Both the position numbers and the translations under genes were made by a program. From NCBI GenBank assembly GCA_017631745.1, contig JAGBSR010000180.1, forward strand, positions 1 to 23,530: a stretch of 23,530 bases of DNA, read 5' to 3'. The first letter of the stretch is position 1; every line of letters begins with the position of its first letter. Below, piece after piece: positions 6,620 through 13,363 of the stretch. Below the pieces are notes generated by a model, which did not search any database, had not been told where the DNA came from, and saw only the letters and a list, made by a program, of their open reading frames with translations. This DNA is from Clostridia bacterium (lineage in GTDB: Bacteria; Bacillota; Clostridia; Oscillospirales; Acutalibacteraceae).

Positions 6620-7780
6620 TTGGCAATAGGAAAGAATAAAAAGCAAAAAGCTCAGAGCGATGTTATATCAACTCCTCAGACAAACAAGGCCACACACCCT
6701 TATTTGAGCCTCAGCGGTTTTTCACCTCAGGGCTGCTTCGACCGCGCCCTTTACCGTTCCTTGCGCGAAGCTGTGCCTATTATTGATGCCGCAATTATGA
6801 AAACTGTTCGTCTTCTCGGCACTTTTCAGGCGAGCTGCGATGACGAAGTTGCTGAAAAGGACCTTCGCACTTTTCTCTCAAGAGTAAATGTAGGCGGTAC
6901 GAGAAACGGTATTGATGCCTTCATCTCAACCTTTTTTGAACAGCTTCTCACTTACGGTACAGCTGTAGGCGAAATGCTCACTGACGGCTACACCATCACT
7001 CATCTTTTCAACAGCGACCTGAAAGACATAAGCCTTTCAGAGGGTACTTCCCCTGTTGATATTGTCATCAGCGCCGATAACGGCAACGGCAACTTCACCC
7101 CCGTAAGATACCCTTCTCTTGTGCTTTTATCCGTACTCAACCCTGAGCCCGGCAAGATTTACGGCACATCTGTGCTCAAGGGTTTGCCCTTTGTCAGTGA
7201 TGTGCTTCTGAAAATCTACAACACCATAGGTACCAATTGGGAACGCCTTGGCAATGTACGCTTTTCCGTTACATACAAGCCTCAGAATGACACTATCGAC
7301 AAGGCTTACGCCAAAGAGAGAGCTATGCAGGTAGCTTCTGAATGGACCCGTACCATGCAGAGTTCCGGCACTGTAAGAGACTTCGTTGCTATCGGTGATG
7401 TGAGCATCAAAGCAATCGGTGCGGACTGTCCCATACCTGACAGCAACATTCCCGTAAGACAGCTCTTGGAACAGATTGTTGCCAAGCTTGGTATCCCACC
7501 GTTTCTTCTGGGTCTGAGCTGGTCAACCACTGAGAGAATGAGCTATCAGCAGGCAGACATTCTTACAAGCGAGATTGATTTTTACCGACGCGAAATCACT
7601 CCCGTCATAAACAAAATCTGCGATATGTATCTTCGCCTGAGAGGTTATTCCTGCGACTTTGACATCGAATGGAACAATGTCACACTTCAGGATATTTCAG
7701 AAATTGCTCAAAGCAATTACTACGACGCTCAGACACAGAAAATATTATCTGAAATAGGAGGTACCACCGAAGATGAATAG
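6620..7780 (+). CDS. Phage portal protein
   Basis: The portal forms the dodecameric ring through which DNA enters the head and to which connectors attach. The 386-residue product, its place after terL and segments such as GTSVLKGLPFVSDVLLKIYN and LGIPPFLLGLSWSTTERM fit the HK97/SPP1-like portal family. An in-frame ATG at 6518 would translate the palindromic element into arginine-rich sequence. I prefer the TTG at 6620, preceded by AAAGGAG with a 6-nt gap, giving (M)AIGKNKKQK. The 3' end overlaps the protease start by 8 nt, typical of a compact head operon. Confidence 0.88.
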   Translation: MAIGKNKKQKAQSDVISTPQTNKATHPYLSLSGFSPQGCFDRALYRSLREAVPIIDAAIMKTVRLLGTFQASCDDEVAEKDLRTFLSRVNVGGTRNGIDAFISTFFEQLLTYGTAVGEMLTDGYTITHLFNSDLKDISLSEGTSPVDIVISADNGNGNFTPVRYPSLVLLSVLNPEPGKIYGTSVLKGLPFVSDVLLKIYNTIGTNWERLGNVRFSVTYKPQNDTIDKAYAKERAMQVASEWTRTMQSSGTVRDFVAIGDVSIKAIGADCPIPDSNIPVRQLLEQIVAKLGIPPFLLGLSWSTTERMSYQQADILTSEIDFYRREITPVINKICDMYLRLRGYSCDFDIEWNNVTLQDISEIAQSNYYDAQTQKILSEIGGTTEDE

Positions 7781-8720
7781 CAACATCTTATCTGCAGAAA
7801 AAGAGCTTGAGCTCATCAACAATCACACGAGAACGCCTCTTACGGCTGATGATGTTTACACCTTCACACTCACTCTTTGCGACAATGAAATCGACAGGGA
7901 TTTCGAATGCTTCAGCTTAAAGAGTCTTGAGAAGCTCTGCGAACTCTTTGTGGGCAAAACAGGCATCGCTGACCACAGTATGCTTGCCAAAGATCAGACA
8001 GCACGCATTTTTTACTGCTATACGGAAACTGACCCTGCAAAGAAAACAACAAAGGGAGAAGCTTACACTGCTCTCAAGGCAAGGGCTTATACCCTCAGAA
8101 ACGAAAGCAACAATGATTTTATCGCTTCAATAGACGGCGGTATTAAAAAGGAAGTCAGCATCGGCTGTGCTGTGAGCAGAGTAACCTGCAGTATATGCGG
8201 TAAAAATATGAAAACTCACTCCTGCGAGCACATCAGAGGCAAGTCCTACAAGGGCAAGCTCTGCCACGGTATTCTCGAAGAGCCTACCGATGCTTATGAG
8301 TGGTCTTTTGTTGCAGTACCCGCACAGAGAAATGCAGGCGTAACAAAATCATTTGCCCCCGGAAAGGAAACACCAATGGATACATCAGAAATCATCAAGT
8401 CAATGACACAGGATTCTCTCATCACCGAAGAAAAAGCTCAGGAGCTTTACGACTATATCGAAAAGCTCGAAGAGCTGGCTAAGCAGGCTCAGTGCTACAA
8501 AGAGCATCTGACAAAAGACATTTCCCGCTTTGCAGGCATCATTATGCCCCAGGTGAACACAAAGCAATTCACAAAAAGCTGTATGGATATGGATCTTGAC
8601 TCATTGAAAAAGCTCCGTGACGATATGCAGAAGCAGGCAGGCGAGATTTTTCCTGTAAGCTCACAGATAAAGCCATCTGCAAACCACGCAAAAAGCAACA
8701 ACAAAGATTTTATAATTTAA
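7773..8720 (+). CDS. Prohead protease with C-terminal scaffold-like region
   Basis: A 315-residue protein whose N-terminal part resembles HK97-type (S78) prohead proteases. A candidate catalytic His lies in GIADHSM (H68), a Ser in KKEVSIGCAV (S129), and AYEWSFVAVPAQRNAGV (about 174-190) is typical of clostridial phage versions. Cysteines in CSICGK, SCEH and KLC (139-164) suggest an inserted metal-binding knuckle. From about residue 202 the protein becomes helical and charged (ITEEKAQELYDYIEKLEELA), as in scaffolding domains. The protease would cut scaffold and itself during head maturation. It overlaps the portal stop. Confidence 0.8.
   Translation: MNSNILSAEKELELINNHTRTPLTADDVYTFTLTLCDNEIDRDFECFSLKSLEKLCELFVGKTGIADHSMLAKDQTARIFYCYTETDPAKKTTKGEAYTALKARAYTLRNESNNDFIASIDGGIKKEVSIGCAVSRVTCSICGKNMKTHSCEHIRGKSYKGKLCHGILEEPTDAYEWSFVAVPAQRNAGVTKSFAPGKETPMDTSEIIKSMTQDSLITEEKAQELYDYIEKLEELAKQAQCYKEHLTKDISRFAGIIMPQVNTKQFTKSCMDMDLDSLKKLRDDMQKQAGEIFPVSSQIKPSANHAKSNNKDFII
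8376..8720 (+). CDS. Possible nested scaffold protein (internal start)
   Basis: An in-frame ATG at codon 202 of the protease gene follows GGAAAGGA by seven bases and would yield a 114-residue helical protein starting MDTSEIIKSM. Nested protease/scaffold genes are known in lambda (C/Nu3). Without such a start, scaffold would come only from cleavage of the fusion. The purine-rich site is only moderately good and also forms part of the coding sequence, so this is a candidate. Confidence 0.4.
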   Translation: MDTSEIIKSMTQDSLITEEKAQELYDYIEKLEELAKQAQCYKEHLTKDISRFAGIIMPQVNTKQFTKSCMDMDLDSLKKLRDDMQKQAGEIFPVSSQIKPSANHAKSNNKDFII

Positions 8721-8733
8721 GGAGGACACTTTT

Positions 8734-9084
8734 ATGATCGAATCACTCAACGGTCTTTGCACCAAAGAAATCACTCTTCTCTCAGACGGAAATGTGCAGC
8801 CCGGTATGCCCGTAATCATCAAAGAAAGCTACACTGTAGGTATTCCCGGTCTAAACGGTCGCTTTTTTGGCATTTGCACAAGCGTTAAGGGTAACTACGC
8901 CACAGTCGCCATCTCAGGTGTTGTAACTGTTGCCTACACAGGCCCCAGCCTTTTCCTCGGCTATAACACTCTCGCAAGCGACGGCAACGGCAAAATCAAG
9001 CTCGATATAAACGGCGATGATTACTATGTAGTGCTCAACATTGACGAAGAAAACAGTCTCGTTACAATTTTACTCGATAAATAA
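8734..9084 (+). CDS. Phage head decoration-like protein
   Basis: A 116-residue small protein lying between protease and major capsid genes, where head decoration or stabilisation proteins usually sit. It is rich in beta-forming residues and glycine (PGMPVIIKESYTVGIPG, YATVAISGVVTVAYTG, KIKLDINGDDYYVVLNID), resembling the DUF2190-like decoration fold. It starts eight bases after GGAGGA. The family is inferred from position and composition; no diagnostic motif is visible. Confidence 0.6.
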   Translation: MIESLNGLCTKEITLLSDGNVQPGMPVIIKESYTVGIPGLNGRFFGICTSVKGNYATVAISGVVTVAYTGPSLFLGYNTLASDGNGKIKLDINGDDYYVVLNIDEENSLVTILLDK

Positions 9085-9098
9085 GGAGGTAATTTAAT

Positions 9099-10103
9099 AT
9101 GACATTTGATAACATTAAACTCGAAAAAGGCCTTTACGGCACAGGCAAGAGCTTCACTCAGGCCCTTGAAAGCATTGACCCCAGCGAAAACTATATGGGC
9201 ACAGAGCTCGAAGGTCTTGACGCATATCAGCGTCAGCTCAAAAGATTTGATATCAAGGTAAGCGGCAGAAACAGCGACTCAATCGAAAAGTTCTTCAGAA
9301 CATCAGACTCAGCAGCTCTCTTCCCTGAATATGTTTCAAGAGCTGTTGCTCAGGGTGCTGAAGAAGCGGACCTTATTTCAAAAATCACAGCTACAACAAC
9401 TACAATCGATACTATGGATTACCGCACAATCACCTGCCCCGATGCAGATGAAACTATGCCCGAGGTTGTAAACGAAGGTGCTGTTATTCCCTCAATCAAA
9501 ATCACAACTCAGGATAACCTTGTAAGACTTCACAAGAGAGGCAGAGTACTCACAGCTTCATACGAGGCTATCAAGCATCAGCGCCTTGACCTTTTCACAG
9601 TTACACTCAAGCAGATCGGTGCTTCAATCGCAAGAGCTCAGCTCAAGGATGCTATTGATGTTATCCTCAACGGCGACGGCAACAATAATCCTGCTTCGAT
9701 TTCAGCCGTAAGCGAAAGCGGTACTGTTACATATGCCGACCTCATTAATTTCTGGAATGAGTTTTCACCCTTCAATCTCACAACTCTCATTGCTTCTCCC
9801 GATGCTCTCGCTCAGCTTCTTAAGCTCGGTGAATTCAGAGATGCATACACAGGTCTTGACTTCCATTCAACAGGCAAGCTCATCACTCCCTTCGGTGCAG
9901 AGCTTTATAAGAGCACAGATCTTGAAACAGGCACTATTATCGGTCTTGATAAAAACTGCGCTCTTGAAAAAATTCAGTGCGGCAATGTTATCACCGAATA
10001 TGATAAGCTCATTGACCGTCAGCTTGAAAGAGCATCAATCACAGCTATTGCAGGCTTTGCAAAGATTTATCCCAAGGCTTCAAAAAAGCTCTCATTAGCA
10101 TAA
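9099..10103 (+). CDS. Major capsid protein, HK97 fold
   Basis: A 334-residue protein in the classic position after protease and decoration genes. Central segments such as MPEVVNEGAVIPSIKITTQD and LHKRGRVLTASYEAIKHQRL followed by IARAQLKDAIDVILNGDGNN match HK97-type capsid proteins, with the N-terminal region serving as delta domain or N-arm. Its codon choice follows the same host-like pattern as neighbouring chromosomal genes. A strong AAGGAGG lies ten bases before ATG. It would self-assemble into the icosahedral shell. Confidence 0.87.
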   Translation: MTFDNIKLEKGLYGTGKSFTQALESIDPSENYMGTELEGLDAYQRQLKRFDIKVSGRNSDSIEKFFRTSDSAALFPEYVSRAVAQGAEEADLISKITATTTTIDTMDYRTITCPDADETMPEVVNEGAVIPSIKITTQDNLVRLHKRGRVLTASYEAIKHQRLDLFTVTLKQIGASIARAQLKDAIDVILNGDGNNNPASISAVSESGTVTYADLINFWNEFSPFNLTTLIASPDALAQLLKLGEFRDAYTGLDFHSTGKLITPFGAELYKSTDLETGTIIGLDKNCALEKIQCGNVITEYDKLIDRQLERASITAIAGFAKIYPKASKKLSLA

Positions 10104-10120
10104 GATAAGGAGGGCCATAT

Positions 10121-10483
10121 ATGATTAGTGTCAGCGATGTATATGCTGCCCTGTGCACTTATGAAAGCTCCAAAGCTTTTACGGGTGAGGAGCTTTTCCC
10201 TTGCTGTGAGCAGGGGCTCAGTTGGGTCAAAGCCAATCTCAGGGACACTGCCGATGAAAACGACCCTCTTATTATACATACAGCGGCAGCTGTTGCGGAC
10301 TTCTGTCTCTTTTTGAAAAAGCAGACTGAAACCGACACCTACGAAAGCTATAAGGTAGGCGATATGACTGTAAGACGCAATGCGGAAAAAGAGCTTCTGC
10401 TTGCCGAAAAGAAAAGAGATATGGCTATTGCCCGCGCTCATACAATTCTCAATGACGGAGGTTTTTACTGCTGTGGCCAATAA
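10121..10483 (+). CDS. Head-tail connector-like protein 1
   Basis: A 120-residue protein directly after the capsid gene. The predicted helical character (ISVSDVYAALCTYESSKAF, AEKELLLAEKKRDMAIARAH) and position fit the gp6/gp15-like head completion proteins that dock under the portal. The start is preceded by AAGGAGG with an 8-nt gap. The assignment rests mainly on gene order. Confidence 0.6.
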   Translation: MISVSDVYAALCTYESSKAFTGEELFPCCEQGLSWVKANLRDTADENDPLIIHTAAAVADFCLFLKKQTETDTYESYKVGDMTVRRNAEKELLLAEKKRDMAIARAHTILNDGGFYCCGQ

Positions 10484-10817
10484 GCTTATTTCTCACAAGC
10501 TCTTCGGCAAATACGGAGTGAAAATGAGCTATACGGTTGCTTCCTCAGAAAAGCAGAGCAGAGATTTCTCTGCTTTTCTGCAGCCTCTTAGATATAAAAA
10601 CAAGCTTTATCTCAGCGGTGTACCCACAGAGCTCGGCTATGACGGACTTAACAAATATCTGCTCATCTGTCCCCCGGATATAGACTTGGATAAAATTGAC
10701 GGCATCAATTACCGTCTTTGCTTCGGTGACAACGCCTACGGTGTTGATCACTATGAAACAGTTTACAGCTGTAACGAGCCTTTATATATCTGGGCAATAA
10801 TTCACAAGGAGGGCTGA
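10473..10817 (+). CDS. Head closure / connector-like protein 2
   Basis: The open frame extends upstream inside the previous gene. I place the start at GTG 10473, which follows GGAGG by 11 nt and overlaps the upstream stop, giving 114 residues beginning (M)ANKLISHKLFGK. The mainly beta-strand C-terminal half (YLLICPPDIDLDKIDG, INYRLCFGDNAYGVDHYET) fits stopper or head-closure proteins, which seal the portal after packaging. No diagnostic motif; gene order is the main evidence. Confidence 0.55.
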   Translation: MANKLISHKLFGKYGVKMSYTVASSEKQSRDFSAFLQPLRYKNKLYLSGVPTELGYDGLNKYLLICPPDIDLDKIDGINYRLCFGDNAYGVDHYETVYSCNEPLYIWAIIHKEG

Positions 10818-10818
10818 T

Positions 10819-11226
10819 ATGCAATATTCCAACAACATAATCACAAAGCTCATTGAATTCATCAACAAAGATGACTTTCTCTCCACCCTCGGCATTGCCA
10901 TAAGAGCCTTTGACACACAGGGTCTTCCCGTGCCTATAAACGAGACCTACTTTTCCTTTTCCTGCAAGGAAAACTCCTCTGTCTTTGCAAGAAGCGAAGA
11001 AAACGAGCCCATTGTCAAGGATTCACTGACAATAAACCTAAGCTGCTTTTCTCCTCTTAAAAAGTCCGCTTATTCAGCACATAACCTGACAGAAAAGGTC
11101 ATCAGTGCCATATGCAGCGAATTCGGTGAAAACATATCAGGTTTCTCTATAGGTGAAACTCAGTATGACGACGATGTGAAAAGCTATAAAATCGTCGGTA
11201 ACATATACTTTGATTTTTCGTCATAA
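10819..11226 (+). CDS. Last gene of head module, tail-completion-like protein
   Basis: A 135-residue protein starting one base after the previous stop, with GGAGG eight bases upstream. Its N-terminal helix (NNIITKLIEFINKDDFL) and later beta-rich part (SYKIVGNIYFDFSS) resemble tail terminator or minor capsid proteins of siphophages that bridge head and tail. No tail tube, tape measure or baseplate gene follows. A terminator begins within a few bases of the stop codon. Confidence 0.5.
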   Translation: MQYSNNIITKLIEFINKDDFLSTLGIAIRAFDTQGLPVPINETYFSFSCKENSSVFARSEENEPIVKDSLTINLSCFSPLKKSAYSAHNLTEKVISAICSEFGENISGFSIGETQYDDDVKSYKIVGNIYFDFSS

Positions 11227-11229
11227 AAA

Positions 11230-11266
11230 AACAACCCTCTTGTGAAATATCACAAGGGGGCTGTTT
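11230..11266. terminator. Bidirectional terminator between phage module and peptide 3
   Basis: The stem CCCTCTTGTG (11235-11244) pairs with CACAAGGGGG (11251-11260) around AAATAT, extended by ACAA/CTGTT with one mismatch. Minus-strand transcripts read TTGTTTTTTT after the stem; plus-strand transcripts read CTGTTTGCGTTTT. It can end both the head operon and the peptide 3 gene. Confidence 0.85.
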
Positions 11267-11279
11267 GCGTTTTACTGAA

Positions 11280-11408
11280 TTATTCAGCAGCTTCTTCACC
11301 TTCACCAAGCTTTGCGAAGATAGCCTTGATAGCAGCAAAAAGAGCCTCGAAGAAAGCTTTGATGTCGTCTTTGTAGGTTTCTACAAACTGGAAAAATTTG
11401 TTATCCAT
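11280..11408 (-). CDS. Small amphipathic peptide 3 (42 aa)
   Basis: A 42-residue product beginning MDNKFFQFVETYKDD, with the helix core IKAFFEALFAAIKAIFAKLG and an acidic tail GEGEEAAE (net about -4). The FF-x2-LFA-x-I core aligns with peptide 1, and bases just after the stop (TAATTCAGT) match those after peptides 1 and 2. No leader or signal peptide. AGGAGG lies nine bases before ATG. The gene has its own promoter and shares a terminator with the phage operon. Function unknown; same family as the two peptides on the other side of the head module. Confidence 0.8.
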   Translation of the reverse strand: MDNKFFQFVETYKDDIKAFFEALFAAIKAIFAKLGEGEEAAE

Positions 11409-11456
11409 TTCACATTACCTCCTGATAAAATTTAAAGCACTGCTTTTTTCTTTTTT

Positions 11457-11485
11457 ATTTTATAACATTATTAATAAAAAGTCAA
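11457..11485 (-). promoter_or_regulatory. Promoter of peptide 3
   Basis: On the minus strand TTGACT (11480-11485) and TAAAAT (11457-11462) are 17 bp apart, one mismatch from consensus in each hexamer. Confidence 0.75.
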
Positions 11486-11494
11486 TAGTTCCGC

Positions 11495-12877
11495 TTAGGC
11501 TCTGTGATCATTTATTATACAGTTGTCTTTTTGTCCGAGAGCAAGCTTTTTAAATTTATGATGTTTTACAAGATAGATTATTATCAGCGGTATATCCGCA
11601 AGAAGCCACGCCGCAGGACCTGCATAGCAGACCGCATCAAATCCGAGCATAGGAGTAAGAATAAATGCCACGCTGAGTCTGCCGAAAAATTCCCCGATGC
11701 CTGCAATTGAGTTTGCATAGGTAAAGCCAAGACCCTGCAGGGTGTTGCGCATAACGAAAAGAATTGCAACGAGGCTGTAGCACTGAGCAATAGCAAGGAT
11801 ATATCTCTTTGCCGCCGCCATAATTTCGGGAGTCATATCTGTGGAGAAAATTGAAACTATAGGTTCTGCAATAAGATAGAGAGTTATGCTCATTGCAACT
11901 GATACCAGCAAATCAAGGAAGAATATCTTTTTAACGGACTTTATAATTCTTTCGTAATTCTTTGCTCCGTAATTCTGACCAACAAAGGTCTGCGTTGCAA
12001 CTCCGAGTCCCGACATGGGAATATTGGTCAGACCCTCAACTCTGCCTGCCGCAGTAAAGCCCGCAATAACATTTGTGCCGAAAGAATTGACCACACTCTG
12101 AAGACACATTGAGCCGATTGATGTTACCGTAAACTGAATTGATACGGGTATGCCGAGTCTTATTTGTCTGAAGGCTGTTTTACGCTCAAGGCGCAGGTCT
12201 TTTCTTCTGATACTCACCTGCTTATTGAAACGAAGCACATATATGCCGTTGAGGGTACAGGCAGTTAAATGCGAAATAAGAGTTGCCACAGCGGCGCCCT
12301 CTACTCCCCAACCGAAGGTTTTAACAAAAAGAAGGTCAAGCACGAAATTTACAACCACACTGACACAGAAGAAATAAAGAGGCTTCTTGCTCTCACCCAC
12401 ACTTCGCGATATGGCGGTGAAATTATTAGAGAGCATCTGAATGGGTACACCGTAATAAAGAATATTTATATAAGATGCAGAAAGGTCTATAATCTCGTCA
12501 GGAGTGCCCACAAGACGAAGCAGTATCGGGGAGACAATATGTGCCACCACCATAATAATTGTGCCGATTAAAAAAGCCAGCACCATACTGCTGCCTGCAA
12601 ATTTAGAGAGCTTCTCTTTGTTACCCTCACCATATGCATGAGACACGGGTATGGTAAAGCCTGTAGTAAGACCGAGTGCCGCGCCGATAATAAAGGAGTT
12701 GATGGGACCTACAGAGCCCACAGCCGCAAGGGCGTACTCACTGACATATCTGCCGACGATGATATTATCTACTAAACTGTAGTTATACTGAAGCAATGAG
12801 GAAGCCATAATAGGCAAGGCAAAAAGTATAATGCTTTTTACAGCACTGCCCTCAAGCATATTGTTTTTTCTTTTCAT
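11495..12877 (-). CDS. MATE-family efflux transporter
   Basis: A 460-residue integral membrane protein with about 12 hydrophobic segments. The opening ALPIMASSLLQYNYSLVDNIIVGRYV and later GVATQTFVGQNYGAKNYERI repeat are typical of MATE (DinF/NorM-like) exporters, which extrude drugs or other organic compounds using sodium or proton gradients. The C-terminus is charged (HHKFKKLALGQKDN). The start follows AGGTGG by six or seven bases. It lies between two amphipathic peptide genes, so peptide or toxic-compound export is conceivable but unsupported; MATE proteins normally move small organic molecules. Confidence 0.93.
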   Translation of the reverse strand: MKRKNNMLEGSAVKSIILFALPIMASSLLQYNYSLVDNIIVGRYVSEYALAAVGSVGPINSFIIGAALGLTTGFTIPVSHAYGEGNKEKLSKFAGSSMVLAFLIGTIIMVVAHIVSPILLRLVGTPDEIIDLSASYINILYYGVPIQMLSNNFTAISRSVGESKKPLYFFCVSVVVNFVLDLLFVKTFGWGVEGAAVATLISHLTACTLNGIYVLRFNKQVSIRRKDLRLERKTAFRQIRLGIPVSIQFTVTSIGSMCLQSVVNSFGTNVIAGFTAAGRVEGLTNIPMSGLGVATQTFVGQNYGAKNYERIIKSVKKIFFLDLLVSVAMSITLYLIAEPIVSIFSTDMTPEIMAAAKRYILAIAQCYSLVAILFVMRNTLQGLGFTYANSIAGIGEFFGRLSVAFILTPMLGFDAVCYAGPAAWLLADIPLIIIYLVKHHKFKKLALGQKDNCIINDHRA

Positions 12878-12909
12878 TAAGTACCACCTGATGTTTTAAA
12901 GTCGGTGTT

Positions 12910-12937
12910 ATTATACACCCTCACGGCAGATTGTCAA
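12910..12937 (-). promoter_or_regulatory. Promoter of the MATE gene
   Basis: On the minus strand TTGACA (12932-12937) and TATAAT (12910-12915) with a 16-bp spacer, about 35 nt before the start codon. It is divergent from the peptide 4 promoter. Confidence 0.8.
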
Positions 12938-12982
12938 GGCAATTCTGAAAAACTATAATATATTCCGCTGAAACACCTGCAG

Positions 12983-13011
12983 TTGACAATATCTTTTATG
13001 TTTGTTATAAT
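12983..13011 (+). promoter_or_regulatory. Consensus sigma-A promoter of peptide 4
   Basis: TTGACA (12983-12988), exactly 17 bp, TATAAT (13006-13011). The start codon is about 45 nt further on. This is the third perfect-consensus promoter driving a peptide gene in this window. Confidence 0.92.
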
Positions 13012-13055
13012 TAATACATAAAATTAATAAACCATCTGAAGAAAGGAGCATAACT

Positions 13056-13229
13056 ATGTCAGAACTTTTAAACTCAATCTCATCACTCGCAGGCGGTGCA
13101 AGCGCAAGCGCAATTCTCAAAATCCTCACTTCAAATCTTGAAAACATGAATCTCGAAACACTCTTCAACACATTTTTAGCTGCATGGCAGTCATTCCTTG
13201 AAATCTTATTCGGTATGATCGGCCAGTAA
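13056..13229 (+). CDS. Small amphipathic peptide 4 (57 aa)
   Basis: A 57-residue product: an N-terminal part rich in small residues (SISSLAGGASASAILKILT), then an amphipathic helix containing FLAAWQSFLEILFGMIGQ. Net charge is about -3, with no cleavable signal sequence. AAAGGAG lies seven bases before ATG, the promoter is perfect and a UUCG-loop terminator follows, so this is a complete monocistronic unit. The length and helix-after-glycine/alanine layout recall beta-type phenol-soluble modulins, but there is no convincing sequence match. The C-terminal helix resembles the ends of the two LCAT-like hydrolases nearby. Function unknown. Confidence 0.78.
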   Translation: MSELLNSISSLAGGASASAILKILTSNLENMNLETLFNTFLAAWQSFLEILFGMIGQ

Positions 13230-13241
13230 TTACAGCCTCTA

Positions 13242-13270
13242 AGCCATCACTTCGGTGATGGCTGTTTTTT
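13242..13270 (+). terminator. Terminator of peptide 4
   Basis: AGCCATCAC, loop TTCG, GTGATGGCT (13242-13263), followed by GTTTTTTT: a 9-bp stem with a UUCG tetraloop. Confidence 0.93.
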
Positions 13271-13283
13271 TACCTGAAAGCTG

Positions 13284-13311
13284 AAAAAGACTGCCCGACA
13301 AACGGACAGCC
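13284..13311 (-). terminator. Terminator of the AGCS symporter gene
   Basis: On the minus strand GGCTGTCCG pairs with CGGGCAGTC (two G-U pairs; 13303-13311 with 13289-13297), followed by TTTTT. It faces the peptide 4 terminator. Confidence 0.8.
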
Positions 13312-13363
13312 TTTTTCATTATATATGAGTGAGAGAGATGAATTCGTTTTTATTGAGCTGTTA

